Source: Candidatus Aminicenantota bacterium | GTDB taxonomy: Bacteria > Acidobacteriota > Aminicenantia > Aminicenantales > UBA4085 | DNA: 5,634 bases | Direction: 5' to 3' | NCBI GenBank assembly: GCA_003154255.1 | Contig: PMCY01000330.1 | Location: 1,568 to 7,201, forward strand | In this document: positions 1 through 5,634 of the stretch, in pieces | Numbering within the stretch: position 1 is the first letter of the stretch | How the letters are laid out: every line of letters starts with the position of its first letter | Notes under the pieces: model-generated | Database searches by the model: none | What the model saw: the letters and a program-made list of their open reading frames with translations, nothing else | What the model was told of the DNA's origin: nothing | Program-made: the position numbers and the translations under genes

Positions 1-309
1 ATCACGCCGAATCGTTCCAGCCTCCTGGCCCGCCTGACCGGCAAGCGCTATGTCTCGTATAAGCTGCCCGAGCATGTCTCCTACTTCGATCCGCGCACGC
101 TGGCCATGGCCTTGGGCGAGGCCGGGCTGGAAATGATCACCTGGCATACTTGCGGCCAATATGCCACGATCGATTACGTGGGCCGGCGGGTCAGCTCCCT
201 CCTCTTCGGCAAGCGCGAGGCGCTGCCCATTCCCCGCTTCCTTGGGGAGCGCACCTTCCATGTCAATACGGGATCGATGCTCGTCCTGGCCCGGCACATC
301 CGGCCCTGA
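1..309 (+). CDS. Class I SAM-dependent methyltransferase, C-terminal fragment (5' end outside window)
   Basis: The frame is open from base 1 to a TGA at 307-309 and gives the last 102 residues of a protein whose start lies upstream. The fragment opens with TPNRSS, followed by a basic stretch, then PEHVSYF (fragment residues 24-30) and a helix reading LAMALGEAGLEM. This order, a Pro-Asn turn, then P-x-H-x-x-Y-F, then a helix ending in AGLE, is what the end of the Rossmann fold looks like in Methyltransf_11/23 (UbiG-like) enzymes, which transfer a methyl group from S-adenosylmethionine. The SAM-binding glycine motif would lie in the missing N-terminal part, so catalytic competence cannot be judged. 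No membrane segment is visible, so the protein is probably cytoplasmic. Stand-alone enzymes of this type are common in surface-polysaccharide clusters, where they may methylate sugars or lipid carriers; the substrate here is unknown. A 74-base gap with its own promoter-like signal separates it from the next gene. Confidence 0.72.
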   Translation: MTPNRSSLLARLTGKRYVSYKLPEHVSYFDPRTLAMALGEAGLEMITWHTCGQYATIDYVGRRVSSLLFGKREALPIPRFLGERTFHVNTGSMLVLARHIRP

Positions 310-322
310 CGGCGGCGCTCTC

Positions 323-329
323 TTTTTTT
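323..329 (+). other. T-tract after the methyltransferase gene
   Basis: A run of seven T lies 13 bases after the methyltransferase stop codon. It could be the tail of a weak intrinsic terminator, but the nearest inverted repeat (CCGG at 291-294 and 300-303, five-base loop) is short, lies inside the coding end and is separated from the T-run by about 19 bases. I therefore mark the tract itself and do not call a terminator. Confidence 0.25.
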
Positions 330-344
330 CCTAATCCAGCAATC

Positions 345-373
345 TTGCCATGATCGCCGATTTGGCTTATTCT
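345..373 (+). promoter_or_regulatory. Candidate sigma70-type promoter for the MBOAT/AlgJ-like pair
   Basis: TTGCCA (345-350, five of six matches to TTGACA) and TATTCT (368-373, four of six matches to TATAAT) are separated by exactly 17 bases. Transcription would begin near 380, only a few bases before the ATG at 384. That would make the transcript nearly leaderless, which fits the lack of a Shine-Dalgarno sequence before that start. Prediction by eye only. Confidence 0.38.
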
Positions 374-383
374 TCACCGGAAA

Positions 384-1874
384 ATGGAATTCGATTCGTT
401 ATCTTTTTTGACCCTCTACCTCCCGGCGGTCCTGGTTTTGTTCGCCCTGCTCAAGAAAGAGGCGCGTCCGGCGTTTCTCATTCTGGCCAGCCTCCTCTTT
501 TATGCCTGGGAAGGCGAAGGTCTGGTCGGGCTCCTGTTGATATTTATCGGCGTCAACTACCTCCTAGGACGGGGTCTTGGCGCGGCGCGGCCGGCCCTGC
601 GGCGGGCCTGTTTCCTGACGGCGCTGGCCTTCAATCTGGGAGCGCTCTTTTATTATAAATACGCGTTTTTTTTCCTGAAGGCCGCTCATTGGACAAAGGC
701 CGCCGGATCCATGAGCGGCGTGGCACTTCCCCTGGGGATGTCCTTTCTCGTATTCCAGGCCCTGTCGTCGGCCATCGACATTTATCGGCGCCGCGTTCCC
801 GGGACCCCCGGCTTTGCCGGCTTTGCCTTGTATCTCACGTTCTTTCCCAAGCTTCTTTCCGGCCCGATCATCCCGTACCGGGAATTTCAAGCCCAAACCG
901 CGTCGCCGCATCCGGCCCGGGACGAGGATTTGATCCGGGGGATCCGGCGGTTTATCTTCGGGCTGGGAAAGAAAGTCCTTTTAGCCCATACCCTGGGCGT
1001 TCTAGCCGATCGTATTTTTGCCCTTCCCCCGTCATCCCTGACCGCATCCCTATCCTGGCTGGGGCTGGCCGCGTTCACCCTGCAGATCTTCTTTGATTTT
1101 TCCGGCTATACCGATATGGCCATCGGTCTCGGATCGATGTTGGGTTTCCGGCTTCCGGAGAATTTCAATTTTCCCTATGTGGCCCGATCGATCGCGGATT
1201 TCTGGCGGCGCTGGCATATGTCCCTGACGCGCTGGCTACAGGAGTACCTCTTCCTGCCGGTCGCCTACGCCGTTTCACGGCGGATTCCGGCATCGCGCAA
1301 ATGGGGGATCAAAGCCGAATTCTGGGCTTACGCGATCGGGACGATGACGGCGTTTTTGGCCTGTGGCTTGTGGCACGGCGCCAATTGGACTTTTATCGTC
1401 TGGGGCGGCTATTTCGGCCTGCTCCTGGTCATCGAACAGGCCGGACTCCGACGCTGGATGAAGCGTCGGTTCCCCGGACCGGCCCGGATGATCGCCACTT
1501 TGTTTCTAGTCATGTTGGGCTGGGTCTTTTTCCGATCGCCCAATCTCGGCTATGCCTGGGCTTTTTTCCGGGCCTTGTTCGGATTCGGGCGGGGTGACGG
1601 GATCCGCTATTATCCGGCCCTCTTTCTCGATGCGAAGTTCCTGCTGGCCGGATTGGCCGGGTTACTCGCGGCGACACCTCTCCCGACGGCGGCGGCGATT
1701 AAAATTATAGGAGGGCTAAAGGGGCGGTCGTCCCGCCCGGACCGCCGGCCGCGGCTCTGGGCCGCGGCGGTCGATGGCCTGGCCGTCAACCTTTATCTTT
1801 TAGCCGTGGCCTTGGCCAGCGTACTCGTCCTGGCGGGCGAAACGCATAATCCCTTTCTCTATTTCAGGTTTTAA
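384..1874 (+). CDS. MBOAT-family membrane-bound O-acyltransferase (AlgI/PatA-like)
   Basis: A complete 496-residue polytopic membrane protein, close to the usual AlgI length. Family landmarks in order: PLGMSFLVFQ (116-125) leading to IDIYRRR (131-137); FFPKLLSGPI (153-162); FFDFSGYTDMAIGLG (236-250); NFNFPYVARSIADFWRRWHMSL (260-281) with conserved His278; LWHGANWTFIVWG (329-341) with His331, the MBOAT catalytic histidine; GWVFFR (379-384); and the typical aromatic end FLYFRF (491-496). Characterised relatives take an acyl group, normally acetyl, from a cytoplasmic donor and move it across the cytoplasmic membrane to a partner that acylates an extracytoplasmic glycan. The partner here is the AlgJ-like gene seven bases downstream, presumably co-transcribed. 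A polybasic stretch (446-457), likely a cytoplasmic loop, precedes the last helices. The ATG at 384 has no Shine-Dalgarno but sits just after a promoter-like sequence. The gene contains about 12 TTA/CTA/TCA codons, more than its neighbours. Family assignment is firm; acetyl as the acyl group and the target glycan are inferred. Confidence 0.95.
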   Translation: MEFDSLSFLTLYLPAVLVLFALLKKEARPAFLILASLLFYAWEGEGLVGLLLIFIGVNYLLGRGLGAARPALRRACFLTALAFNLGALFYYKYAFFFLKAAHWTKAAGSMSGVALPLGMSFLVFQALSSAIDIYRRRVPGTPGFAGFALYLTFFPKLLSGPIIPYREFQAQTASPHPARDEDLIRGIRRFIFGLGKKVLLAHTLGVLADRIFALPPSSLTASLSWLGLAAFTLQIFFDFSGYTDMAIGLGSMLGFRLPENFNFPYVARSIADFWRRWHMSLTRWLQEYLFLPVAYAVSRRIPASRKWGIKAEFWAYAIGTMTAFLACGLWHGANWTFIVWGGYFGLLLVIEQAGLRRWMKRRFPGPARMIATLFLVMLGWVFFRSPNLGYAWAFFRALFGFGRGDGIRYYPALFLDAKFLLAGLAGLLAATPLPTAAAIKIIGGLKGRSSRPDRRPRLWAAAVDGLAVNLYLLAVALASVLVLAGETHNPFLYFRF

Positions 1875-1881
1875 AAACGGC

Positions 1882-3573
1882 ATGAGACGAATGATGGGGT
1901 CCGGCCTGACGCGCGCGATCTTGGCGGCGGTGCTATCATTCGTCTTTCTGGCCGGGGTCTTGATCTATTGGAATGCGCGGCCGCCGCTGATTGATCTCCG
2001 GATCGAGATCGAAGCGGACATGGCCGCCCCGCGGGCTCCGGCCCTGCGATGGGACGGGAAGCCGCTCGCGCCGGCCGCGATCTCCCGCCGCGGCCTTCGG
2101 GTCCAGGCCGCATTTGAAGTCCCGCGCACACCCGCCCAGGACGTTCTGGTATGGCTGGGGGAGGCGGTCGAAGATGCGGATTTTATTTCCTTGCGGGTGT
2201 ACGGCCCGCTGGGGCTTCCGGATTATCGCTTGGATGGGACTCCTTTGAGGCGGCTATTTGGGATTCGTCATTCCTCCGAAAACCGCTTCCAAGCGACGGG
2301 ACGGTGGCTGGCTCCGGATAAAGTTTTCTATGAAGCACTGGCCTCTCTTCAACGCGATTCGCGATTCTTTGATTTTCTGGCCGTTGCCTTGGCCGTCCTT
2401 TTTTTCCTTTTGCTGCGGGCGATCGATTGGCGATTTTCCGGCCTGCATCCCCGCGGCCGGGTCATCGCTTCCGGCGGCCTGATATTTGCGCTTCTCCTCG
2501 GCTTTCCCTTGGTGGCGATGATCATGGGAACCTCGCACTCCCTGAAATTGGAGGAAAAGCGAATTCTGGCCCAGGCGCCGGAATTCCGCTGGACTTCCCC
2601 GTGGAATTTCCTGCCCCATCTGTCGGACGCTTACGATGACAATTTTCCCTGGCGCCCTTTGCTCATTACCCTTCATAACAGGATCCTGTTGGCCGGGCTG
2701 GGGGTTTCTCCCAATTCCCAAGCGCTGGTAGGGAAGGACGGTTGGCTTTTCTCCGACGGGCCCGGCGAGTTTCCCGGCTCGACCGACTATTTTCGGGCCA
2801 TGGATCCGTTCTCCAGCCGGGAGCTCGAAGCCTGGGCGGCGATACTCGAGGAACGCCGGCGCTGGCTCGATGCCCGCGGCATCTCTTATCTCTTCGTTGT
2901 GGCCCCCAACGCCAACACGATCTATCCGGAGTTTATGCCCAAGCGCATCCACAAAATCGGTTTCCGGTCGCGCCTGGACCAGCTGCTCGAATACCTCAAA
3001 TCACATAGCCGGATCGGGACGGTCGATCTTCGTCCGGCCCTGCGCAATGCTAAATCGATCGAAAAGGTCTATTTTCAGACCGATACGCATTGGAACGATT
3101 TCGGCGGCTATATTGCCGTCCGGGAAATCCTGACCGCCGTGGGCCGGCTCATCCCCGGCGTGCAGCCGCTCCCTCTTTCCCGGTTCCATTTCGCTTTTGC
3201 GGAGAGAAAAGCCGGGGACCTTTCTCTGCTCGTCGGCTTGGATCAAACGGGGCCTTGGGAGCGGGTGCCCGTTTTGGCGGCCGACCCGCCTCTTCGCTTC
3301 CAAAAGCGCTGGCTCACTCCCCGGCACCTCTACACCGATTGCCCGGGCGCCCCTTTGTCCGGACTGGTTTTGTGCGGCGATTCCTTTTATGAAAAGTTGG
3401 TCCCTTATCTGGCCGAGGTCACGGAACGCGCCCATTTCATCGAAAACGGGTATTTTGTTTTTTTCAACGATATCATCGACCGGGAGCGGCCTCGTCTGGT
3501 CATCGACGAGCTGACCGAGCGGAAATTGATGAGACCGGTTCCCGCAAACCCGCCGCAAATCCGGAGACGCTAG
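1882..3573 (+). CDS. AlgX/AlgJ-like SGNH-fold O-acetyltransferase with N-terminal three-helix membrane module
   Basis: A 563-residue protein. The C-terminal half (about 245-545) is an AlgX/AlgJ-type SGNH domain: DDNFPWR (252-258), VGKDGWLF (283-290), a helix followed by the strand YLFVVAPNA (336-344), VDLRPAL (381-387), then QTDTHWNDFGGY (399-410) with Asp401 and His403, and LVLCGDSF (495-502) with Ser501. Asp-x-His before the serine is the circularly permuted order seen in AlgX/AlgJ, and all three putative catalytic residues are present. Ahead of it lie a membrane segment (about 11-29), a hydrophilic, probably beta-rich stretch (30-160), and two more segments (163-180, 195-215) joined by a short Arg-rich loop. 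The positive-inside rule then puts both soluble parts outside the cytoplasmic membrane. Known AlgJ proteins are nearer 390 residues with one anchor, so this N-terminal module is extra. It follows the MBOAT stop by seven bases with no clear ribosome site, suggesting translational coupling; ATG at 1891 is an alternative start. Likely role: acetylating a surface glycan using acyl groups delivered by the MBOAT partner. Confidence 0.9.
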   Translation: MRRMMGSGLTRAILAAVLSFVFLAGVLIYWNARPPLIDLRIEIEADMAAPRAPALRWDGKPLAPAAISRRGLRVQAAFEVPRTPAQDVLVWLGEAVEDADFISLRVYGPLGLPDYRLDGTPLRRLFGIRHSSENRFQATGRWLAPDKVFYEALASLQRDSRFFDFLAVALAVLFFLLLRAIDWRFSGLHPRGRVIASGGLIFALLLGFPLVAMIMGTSHSLKLEEKRILAQAPEFRWTSPWNFLPHLSDAYDDNFPWRPLLITLHNRILLAGLGVSPNSQALVGKDGWLFSDGPGEFPGSTDYFRAMDPFSSRELEAWAAILEERRRWLDARGISYLFVVAPNANTIYPEFMPKRIHKIGFRSRLDQLLEYLKSHSRIGTVDLRPALRNAKSIEKVYFQTDTHWNDFGGYIAVREILTAVGRLIPGVQPLPLSRFHFAFAERKAGDLSLLVGLDQTGPWERVPVLAADPPLRFQKRWLTPRHLYTDCPGAPLSGLVLCGDSFYEKLVPYLAEVTERAHFIENGYFVFFNDIIDRERPRLVIDELTERKLMRPVPANPPQIRRR

Positions 3574-3587
3574 CCGCGCCCCCCGCC

Positions 3588-3595
3588 TTTTTTTT
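3588..3595 (+). other. T-tract after the AlgJ-like gene
   Basis: Eight consecutive T follow a C-rich stretch 14 bases after the AlgJ-like stop codon. A factor-independent terminator would fit the position, but I find no convincing stem directly before the T-run: the C-rich stretch has no G-rich partner upstream. CCGCC (3583-3587) can pair only with GGCGG (3606-3610) on the far side of the T-run. The tract also adjoins the candidate -35 element at 3597, so an A/T-rich upstream promoter contribution is an alternative. Confidence 0.25.
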
Positions 3596-3596
3596 C

Positions 3597-3625
3597 TTGT
3601 TCCCGGGCGGATTCTTGTCTAAGAT
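3597..3625 (+). promoter_or_regulatory. Candidate sigma70-type promoter for the GT-C gene
   Basis: TTGTTC (3597-3602) and TAAGAT (3620-3625, four of six matches to TATAAT) are 17 bases apart, the same spacing as the candidate promoter before the MBOAT gene. Initiation near 3632 would leave a leader of about 18 bases before the ATG at 3650. The -35 matches only the invariant TTG, so the call rests mostly on spacing and position. It implies that the GT-C gene can be transcribed separately from the upstream pair. Confidence 0.35.
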
Positions 3626-3649
3626 AGGGACGTTTTCGGGCACCCGTCC

Positions 3650-5431
3650 ATGAAAAAAAAAGCGCTCGCCGGGCTTCGTTTCCTGACCTCGAAAGGCGGC
3701 CTCGTCACCGTTTTCGCCCTTTTCACCGCCCTCTTCCAGGTCTTCGTCCTGACCCGCGCCAAGGCCTTCTATCCCGTCCTGCGGATGCTTTTTGCCTTCC
3801 TCGTCCTTCAACTCCTGATCGCTTTCGTTCGGGCGGCCAAGCGCCGCAAGTTCCTCTGGCTGGCCGTTCTTATCATTATTGCGGTCCGGATCCCTTTCTA
3901 TATTCATGCCGACGGCGCCGTATTGACTTCGGACAACGCCCATGAAGCTCTCCAGGGCGTCGAAATGCGAGACACCCATGTCGCCCCCTATTTTCTCCTC
4001 GGGGCGGTCAAGCATATGGGAACGATCAAATACCTGACCATCGCCTTTCTCATGGACGTCATCGGCAGCCGTTACCTGGCTTTTCTTCTTATTCAGATCC
4101 TGCTTTTCATCGTTCTTCTCTTCGCTCTCGAGGATCTCCTGCGGAAATCGCTGCACCCGCCGGCCCTTTTCGTTTTCCTCTTCCTGACCCAGTTCGCCTT
4201 CATCGAGACGGTCTTCGATTTTTCCTTGTCCCTGCGCGGGGCGCCGTATCTGGATATGCTCTTTTATGTCATCCTGGGGGCGGGCCTGATCGACCGGGAT
4301 TTCAAGGCCTGGGGCCGGACCATCCTGGGATATTACTTCCTGTTCTTCTCCATTTATATTCATCCTCTGGGCGCCGTCCTGGTCGGCAGTTTCGGGCTCG
4401 TGTTCCTTATCCTCTCCTTTATCCGGAAGCGTTTTTGGGCCAATGCCCTGGCGGCAGCCGCCGGCTTGGCCGCCGGTCTTTATCATTGGATCTACTATCT
4501 TCTCTTCCTGCCCAAGCCGGTCGCCAGCGGGGGCTGGGAGCAGATGGGCCTTATTCCCTTCGCCCGGATATCGCTGCGGTACCTGGCGGACTACGGGCGT
4601 GTCTTGAAAGAAACCTTCCAGGGGATCTTCAACTTCGAATTCTCCTATCTCGCGCCGATTTTCAACGCGGGCCGCGGCGCGGTCGCCGGAGCTTGGATCA
4701 ATCGAGCGGCGGTCTTCATTTCTTTGGCGGTGACCATCGCTGGTGTCGTTCTGGCCTTGCGGAAGATCGGGCGGCTGATCGGGAAACGGGATCCGCTGCG
4801 GGACGAGGATTGGCCGTGGATCCTGGAAACCGTCCTGGCCGCGGCCTTTGCCGCCAAAGCTTTTCTTTTCTATCCGCCCCACAGTGAACCGCGGCACAAC
4901 TTCGACCTGGTCTTCCTGATCATCCTCTCTTACCTTCTCGTCTTCTCCGCGCTCCTTCGCCGGCATCCCCGGCTCGGCCGCTGGCCGGCCGCGGCGGCGA
5001 TTGGGCTGGCCGTGCTGACGACCATTCCCCATTACGTCACGTTCTTTGAGGTCGTCCGGGACAAAGAGATGTCTTATCGGAAAATCCTGTTCGTCCTGGA
5101 AAAGAGCCATGTCCGCTATCTGACGACGGATTTCATTGTCGCCTACCCGATCTATTTTCTGTCCGGACGGACGATCCGGGTCTCGGATTCCCTGGGCCCG
5201 TACACGGTCCATGACTTTTATCGGGAGATGACCGCCGAAGTCGACGCCGCAGCCCCTGACGGCAAGGCCTACATGTTTTTCAGTGAGCGGGCGCCCAATA
5301 GACCCTGGCACAAACTGGCCACGGAGATCTTTTTGCGCCGGACGCTGAACGAATTGGCCGAGGCGGGAATCACATACCGTACCCATAAGCTGCGCGACTA
5401 CATCATTATCGTTCCCCGACGCCGGAATTGA
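3650..5431 (+). CDS. Polytopic membrane protein, probable GT-C fold glycosyltransferase (PMT/ArnT-like)
   Basis: A 593-residue protein with a basic N-terminus (MKKK), roughly 12 hydrophobic segments between about 17 and 461, and a soluble tail (about 465-593). After the third segment, the loop LTSDNAHEAL (92-101) places an acidic residue, Asp95, where GT-C enzymes carry their metal/acceptor aspartate. It is followed by YFLLGAVKHMGTIKYL (114-129) and then helices, matching the layout of PMT/ArnT-like proteins that use polyprenyl-phosphate sugars outside the membrane. RGAPYLDMLFYVILG (196-210) and PPHSEPRHNFDL (409-420) resemble other recurrent GT-C positions. The tail contains VRYLTTDFIVAYPIYFLSG (488-506), a kind of sequence often found at the end of bacterial GT-C-like proteins. 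No named family member is recognised, so donor and acceptor are unknown; a non-catalytic membrane protein cannot be excluded. It uses no TTA, CTA or TCA codons, unlike the MBOAT gene. The start ATG lacks a Shine-Dalgarno but follows a promoter-like sequence. Confidence 0.75.
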   Translation: MKKKALAGLRFLTSKGGLVTVFALFTALFQVFVLTRAKAFYPVLRMLFAFLVLQLLIAFVRAAKRRKFLWLAVLIIIAVRIPFYIHADGAVLTSDNAHEALQGVEMRDTHVAPYFLLGAVKHMGTIKYLTIAFLMDVIGSRYLAFLLIQILLFIVLLFALEDLLRKSLHPPALFVFLFLTQFAFIETVFDFSLSLRGAPYLDMLFYVILGAGLIDRDFKAWGRTILGYYFLFFSIYIHPLGAVLVGSFGLVFLILSFIRKRFWANALAAAAGLAAGLYHWIYYLLFLPKPVASGGWEQMGLIPFARISLRYLADYGRVLKETFQGIFNFEFSYLAPIFNAGRGAVAGAWINRAAVFISLAVTIAGVVLALRKIGRLIGKRDPLRDEDWPWILETVLAAAFAAKAFLFYPPHSEPRHNFDLVFLIILSYLLVFSALLRRHPRLGRWPAAAAIGLAVLTTIPHYVTFFEVVRDKEMSYRKILFVLEKSHVRYLTTDFIVAYPIYFLSGRTIRVSDSLGPYTVHDFYREMTAEVDAAAPDGKAYMFFSERAPNRPWHKLATEIFLRRTLNELAEAGITYRTHKLRDYIIIVPRRRN

Positions 5432-5446
5432 CGGCCGGTCATGTCC

Positions 5447-5457
5447 GAGGGAGGAAG
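5447..5457 (+). promoter_or_regulatory. Strong Shine-Dalgarno sequence before the right-edge gene
   Basis: GAGGGAGGAAG contains a perfect GGAGG core (5450-5454) seven bases before GTG at 5462, which is ideal spacing. It is the only clear ribosome binding site next to a start codon in the window. It favours GTG 5462 over the in-frame ATG at 5441, which has no such site and whose reading frame would run through this one. Confidence 0.6.
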
Positions 5458-5461
5458 CTCC

Positions 5462-5634
5462 GTGCATAAAGCTGCGGTCTCGATCGCCGGGGCGGCGATG
5501 GTTCTCTTTTTCGCCAACGCCAGGTTCAATTCCTCTTATATCCGGCCCGGGACGCCCGGGGCGATCACCAGTCTCGTCCTGGAAGCCGGGGCGACCTATA
5601 CGTTCAAAGGTGGTTTCTGCGTCCGCCCCCATTT
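5462..5634 (+). CDS. Unrecognised membrane or exported protein, N-terminal fragment (3' end outside window)
   Basis: The reading frame stays open from GTG 5462 to the window edge, giving 57 complete codons. A short basic start (VHKA) leads into a hydrophobic stretch of about 16 residues (AAVSIAGAAMVLFFAN), then FNSSYIRPGTPGA and LVLEAGATYTF. This fits a signal anchor or first membrane helix with the following part outside the cytoplasm. Some GT-C-like membrane proteins begin in this way, with a first helix and then a loop before a Leu-rich segment, but too little is present to assign a family. ATG 5441 is an in-frame alternative that would add seven residues (MSEGGSS); GTG is preferred because of the Shine-Dalgarno sequence at the right distance. 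The gene lies 30 bases after the GT-C stop codon (nine if ATG 5441 is used), in the same frame, and has no visible promoter of its own, so it is probably co-transcribed with the GT-C gene. Confidence 0.5.
   Translation, partial: MHKAAVSIAGAAMVLFFANARFNSSYIRPGTPGAITSLVLEAGATYTFKGGFCVRPH

Noticed and set aside
288..329. Intrinsic terminator after the methyltransferase gene
   Set aside because: The only inverted repeat (CCGG/CCGG) is four base pairs long, lies before the stop codon and is too far from the T-run at 323-329.
350..658. A 102-codon plus-strand frame overlapping the start of the MBOAT gene
   Set aside because: It has Pro/Gly/Arg-rich composition with no motif, and overlaps a gene whose family signatures are unambiguous.
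1709..1714. Perfect AGGAGG Shine-Dalgarno-like sequence inside the MBOAT gene
   Set aside because: No ATG, GTG or TTG start lies at a suitable distance with a credible frame, and the MBOAT reading continues through it to its conserved C-terminal end.
2254..2952. A 232-codon minus-strand open frame inside the AlgJ-like gene (and another at 3001-3558)
   Set aside because: Both mirror the AlgJ-like codons in register, have charged low-complexity products and show no family motif. The plus strand carries the DTHW and GDS motifs.
3583..3610. Hairpin CCGCC/GGCGG around the T-run after the AlgJ-like gene
   Set aside because: The T-run is inside the loop rather than after the stem, so it does not resemble an intrinsic terminator, and the 18-base loop with a five-pair stem is easily found by chance in GC-rich DNA.
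3500..5632. A 710-codon open frame on the minus strand covering the whole GT-C gene
   Set aside because: It is in exact codon register with the GT-C gene, and stays open only because that gene lacks TTA, CTA and TCA codons. Its translation is rich in Gly, Gln, Glu, Asp and Arg with no recognisable domain, while the plus-strand product has clear membrane helices.
1..5634. Mobile element, CRISPR array, tandem repeat or RNA gene
   Set aside because: I looked for spaced direct repeats, terminal inverted repeats, transposase or integrase motifs and tRNA-like cloverleaf sequence, and saw none. The short intergenic gaps leave little room for them.

Overview
The window is a GC-rich, gene-dense bacterial segment with every supported gene on the + strand. 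It looks like part of a cell-surface glycan locus. No rRNA, tRNA, transposase, CRISPR array or phage gene is visible. Without a marker gene the organism cannot be named. Extracytoplasmic glycan modification, CGG/GCC/CTG-rich codons and short leaders suit a GC-rich Gram-negative-type bacterium. An Acidobacteriota/Aminicenantes-like source is only a stylistic guess.

Layout: (1) positions 1-309 are the C-terminal end of a class I SAM-dependent methyltransferase cut by the window edge. (2) A 74-base gap holds a T-tract and a promoter-like pair of hexamers. (3) Positions 384-1874 encode a complete MBOAT-family membrane O-acyltransferase (AlgI/PatA type). (4) Seven bases later, 1882-3573 encode a membrane-anchored AlgX/AlgJ-like SGNH protein carrying the DTHW and GDS catalytic motifs and an unusual N-terminal module with extra membrane helices. 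(5) A 76-base gap again holds a T-tract and a promoter-like pair. (6) Positions 3650-5431 encode a 593-residue polytopic protein with GT-C glycosyltransferase features. (7) An unrecognised membrane or exported protein begins just after it and runs off the right edge.

The best-supported functional unit is the MBOAT plus AlgJ-like pair. By analogy with AlgI/AlgJ/AlgX and PatA/PatB, the MBOAT protein would pass acyl (usually acetyl) groups across the cytoplasmic membrane, and the SGNH protein would place them on, or help place them on, a glycan outside the membrane. The GT-C protein would add a sugar from a lipid-linked donor on the same side of the membrane. The methyltransferase could act on sugars, lipids or nucleotide-linked precursors. 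The polymer being modified is not identifiable here: no alginate polymerase, lyase or export gene is in view. The families are known. The most distinctive element is the N-terminal architecture of the AlgJ-like protein.
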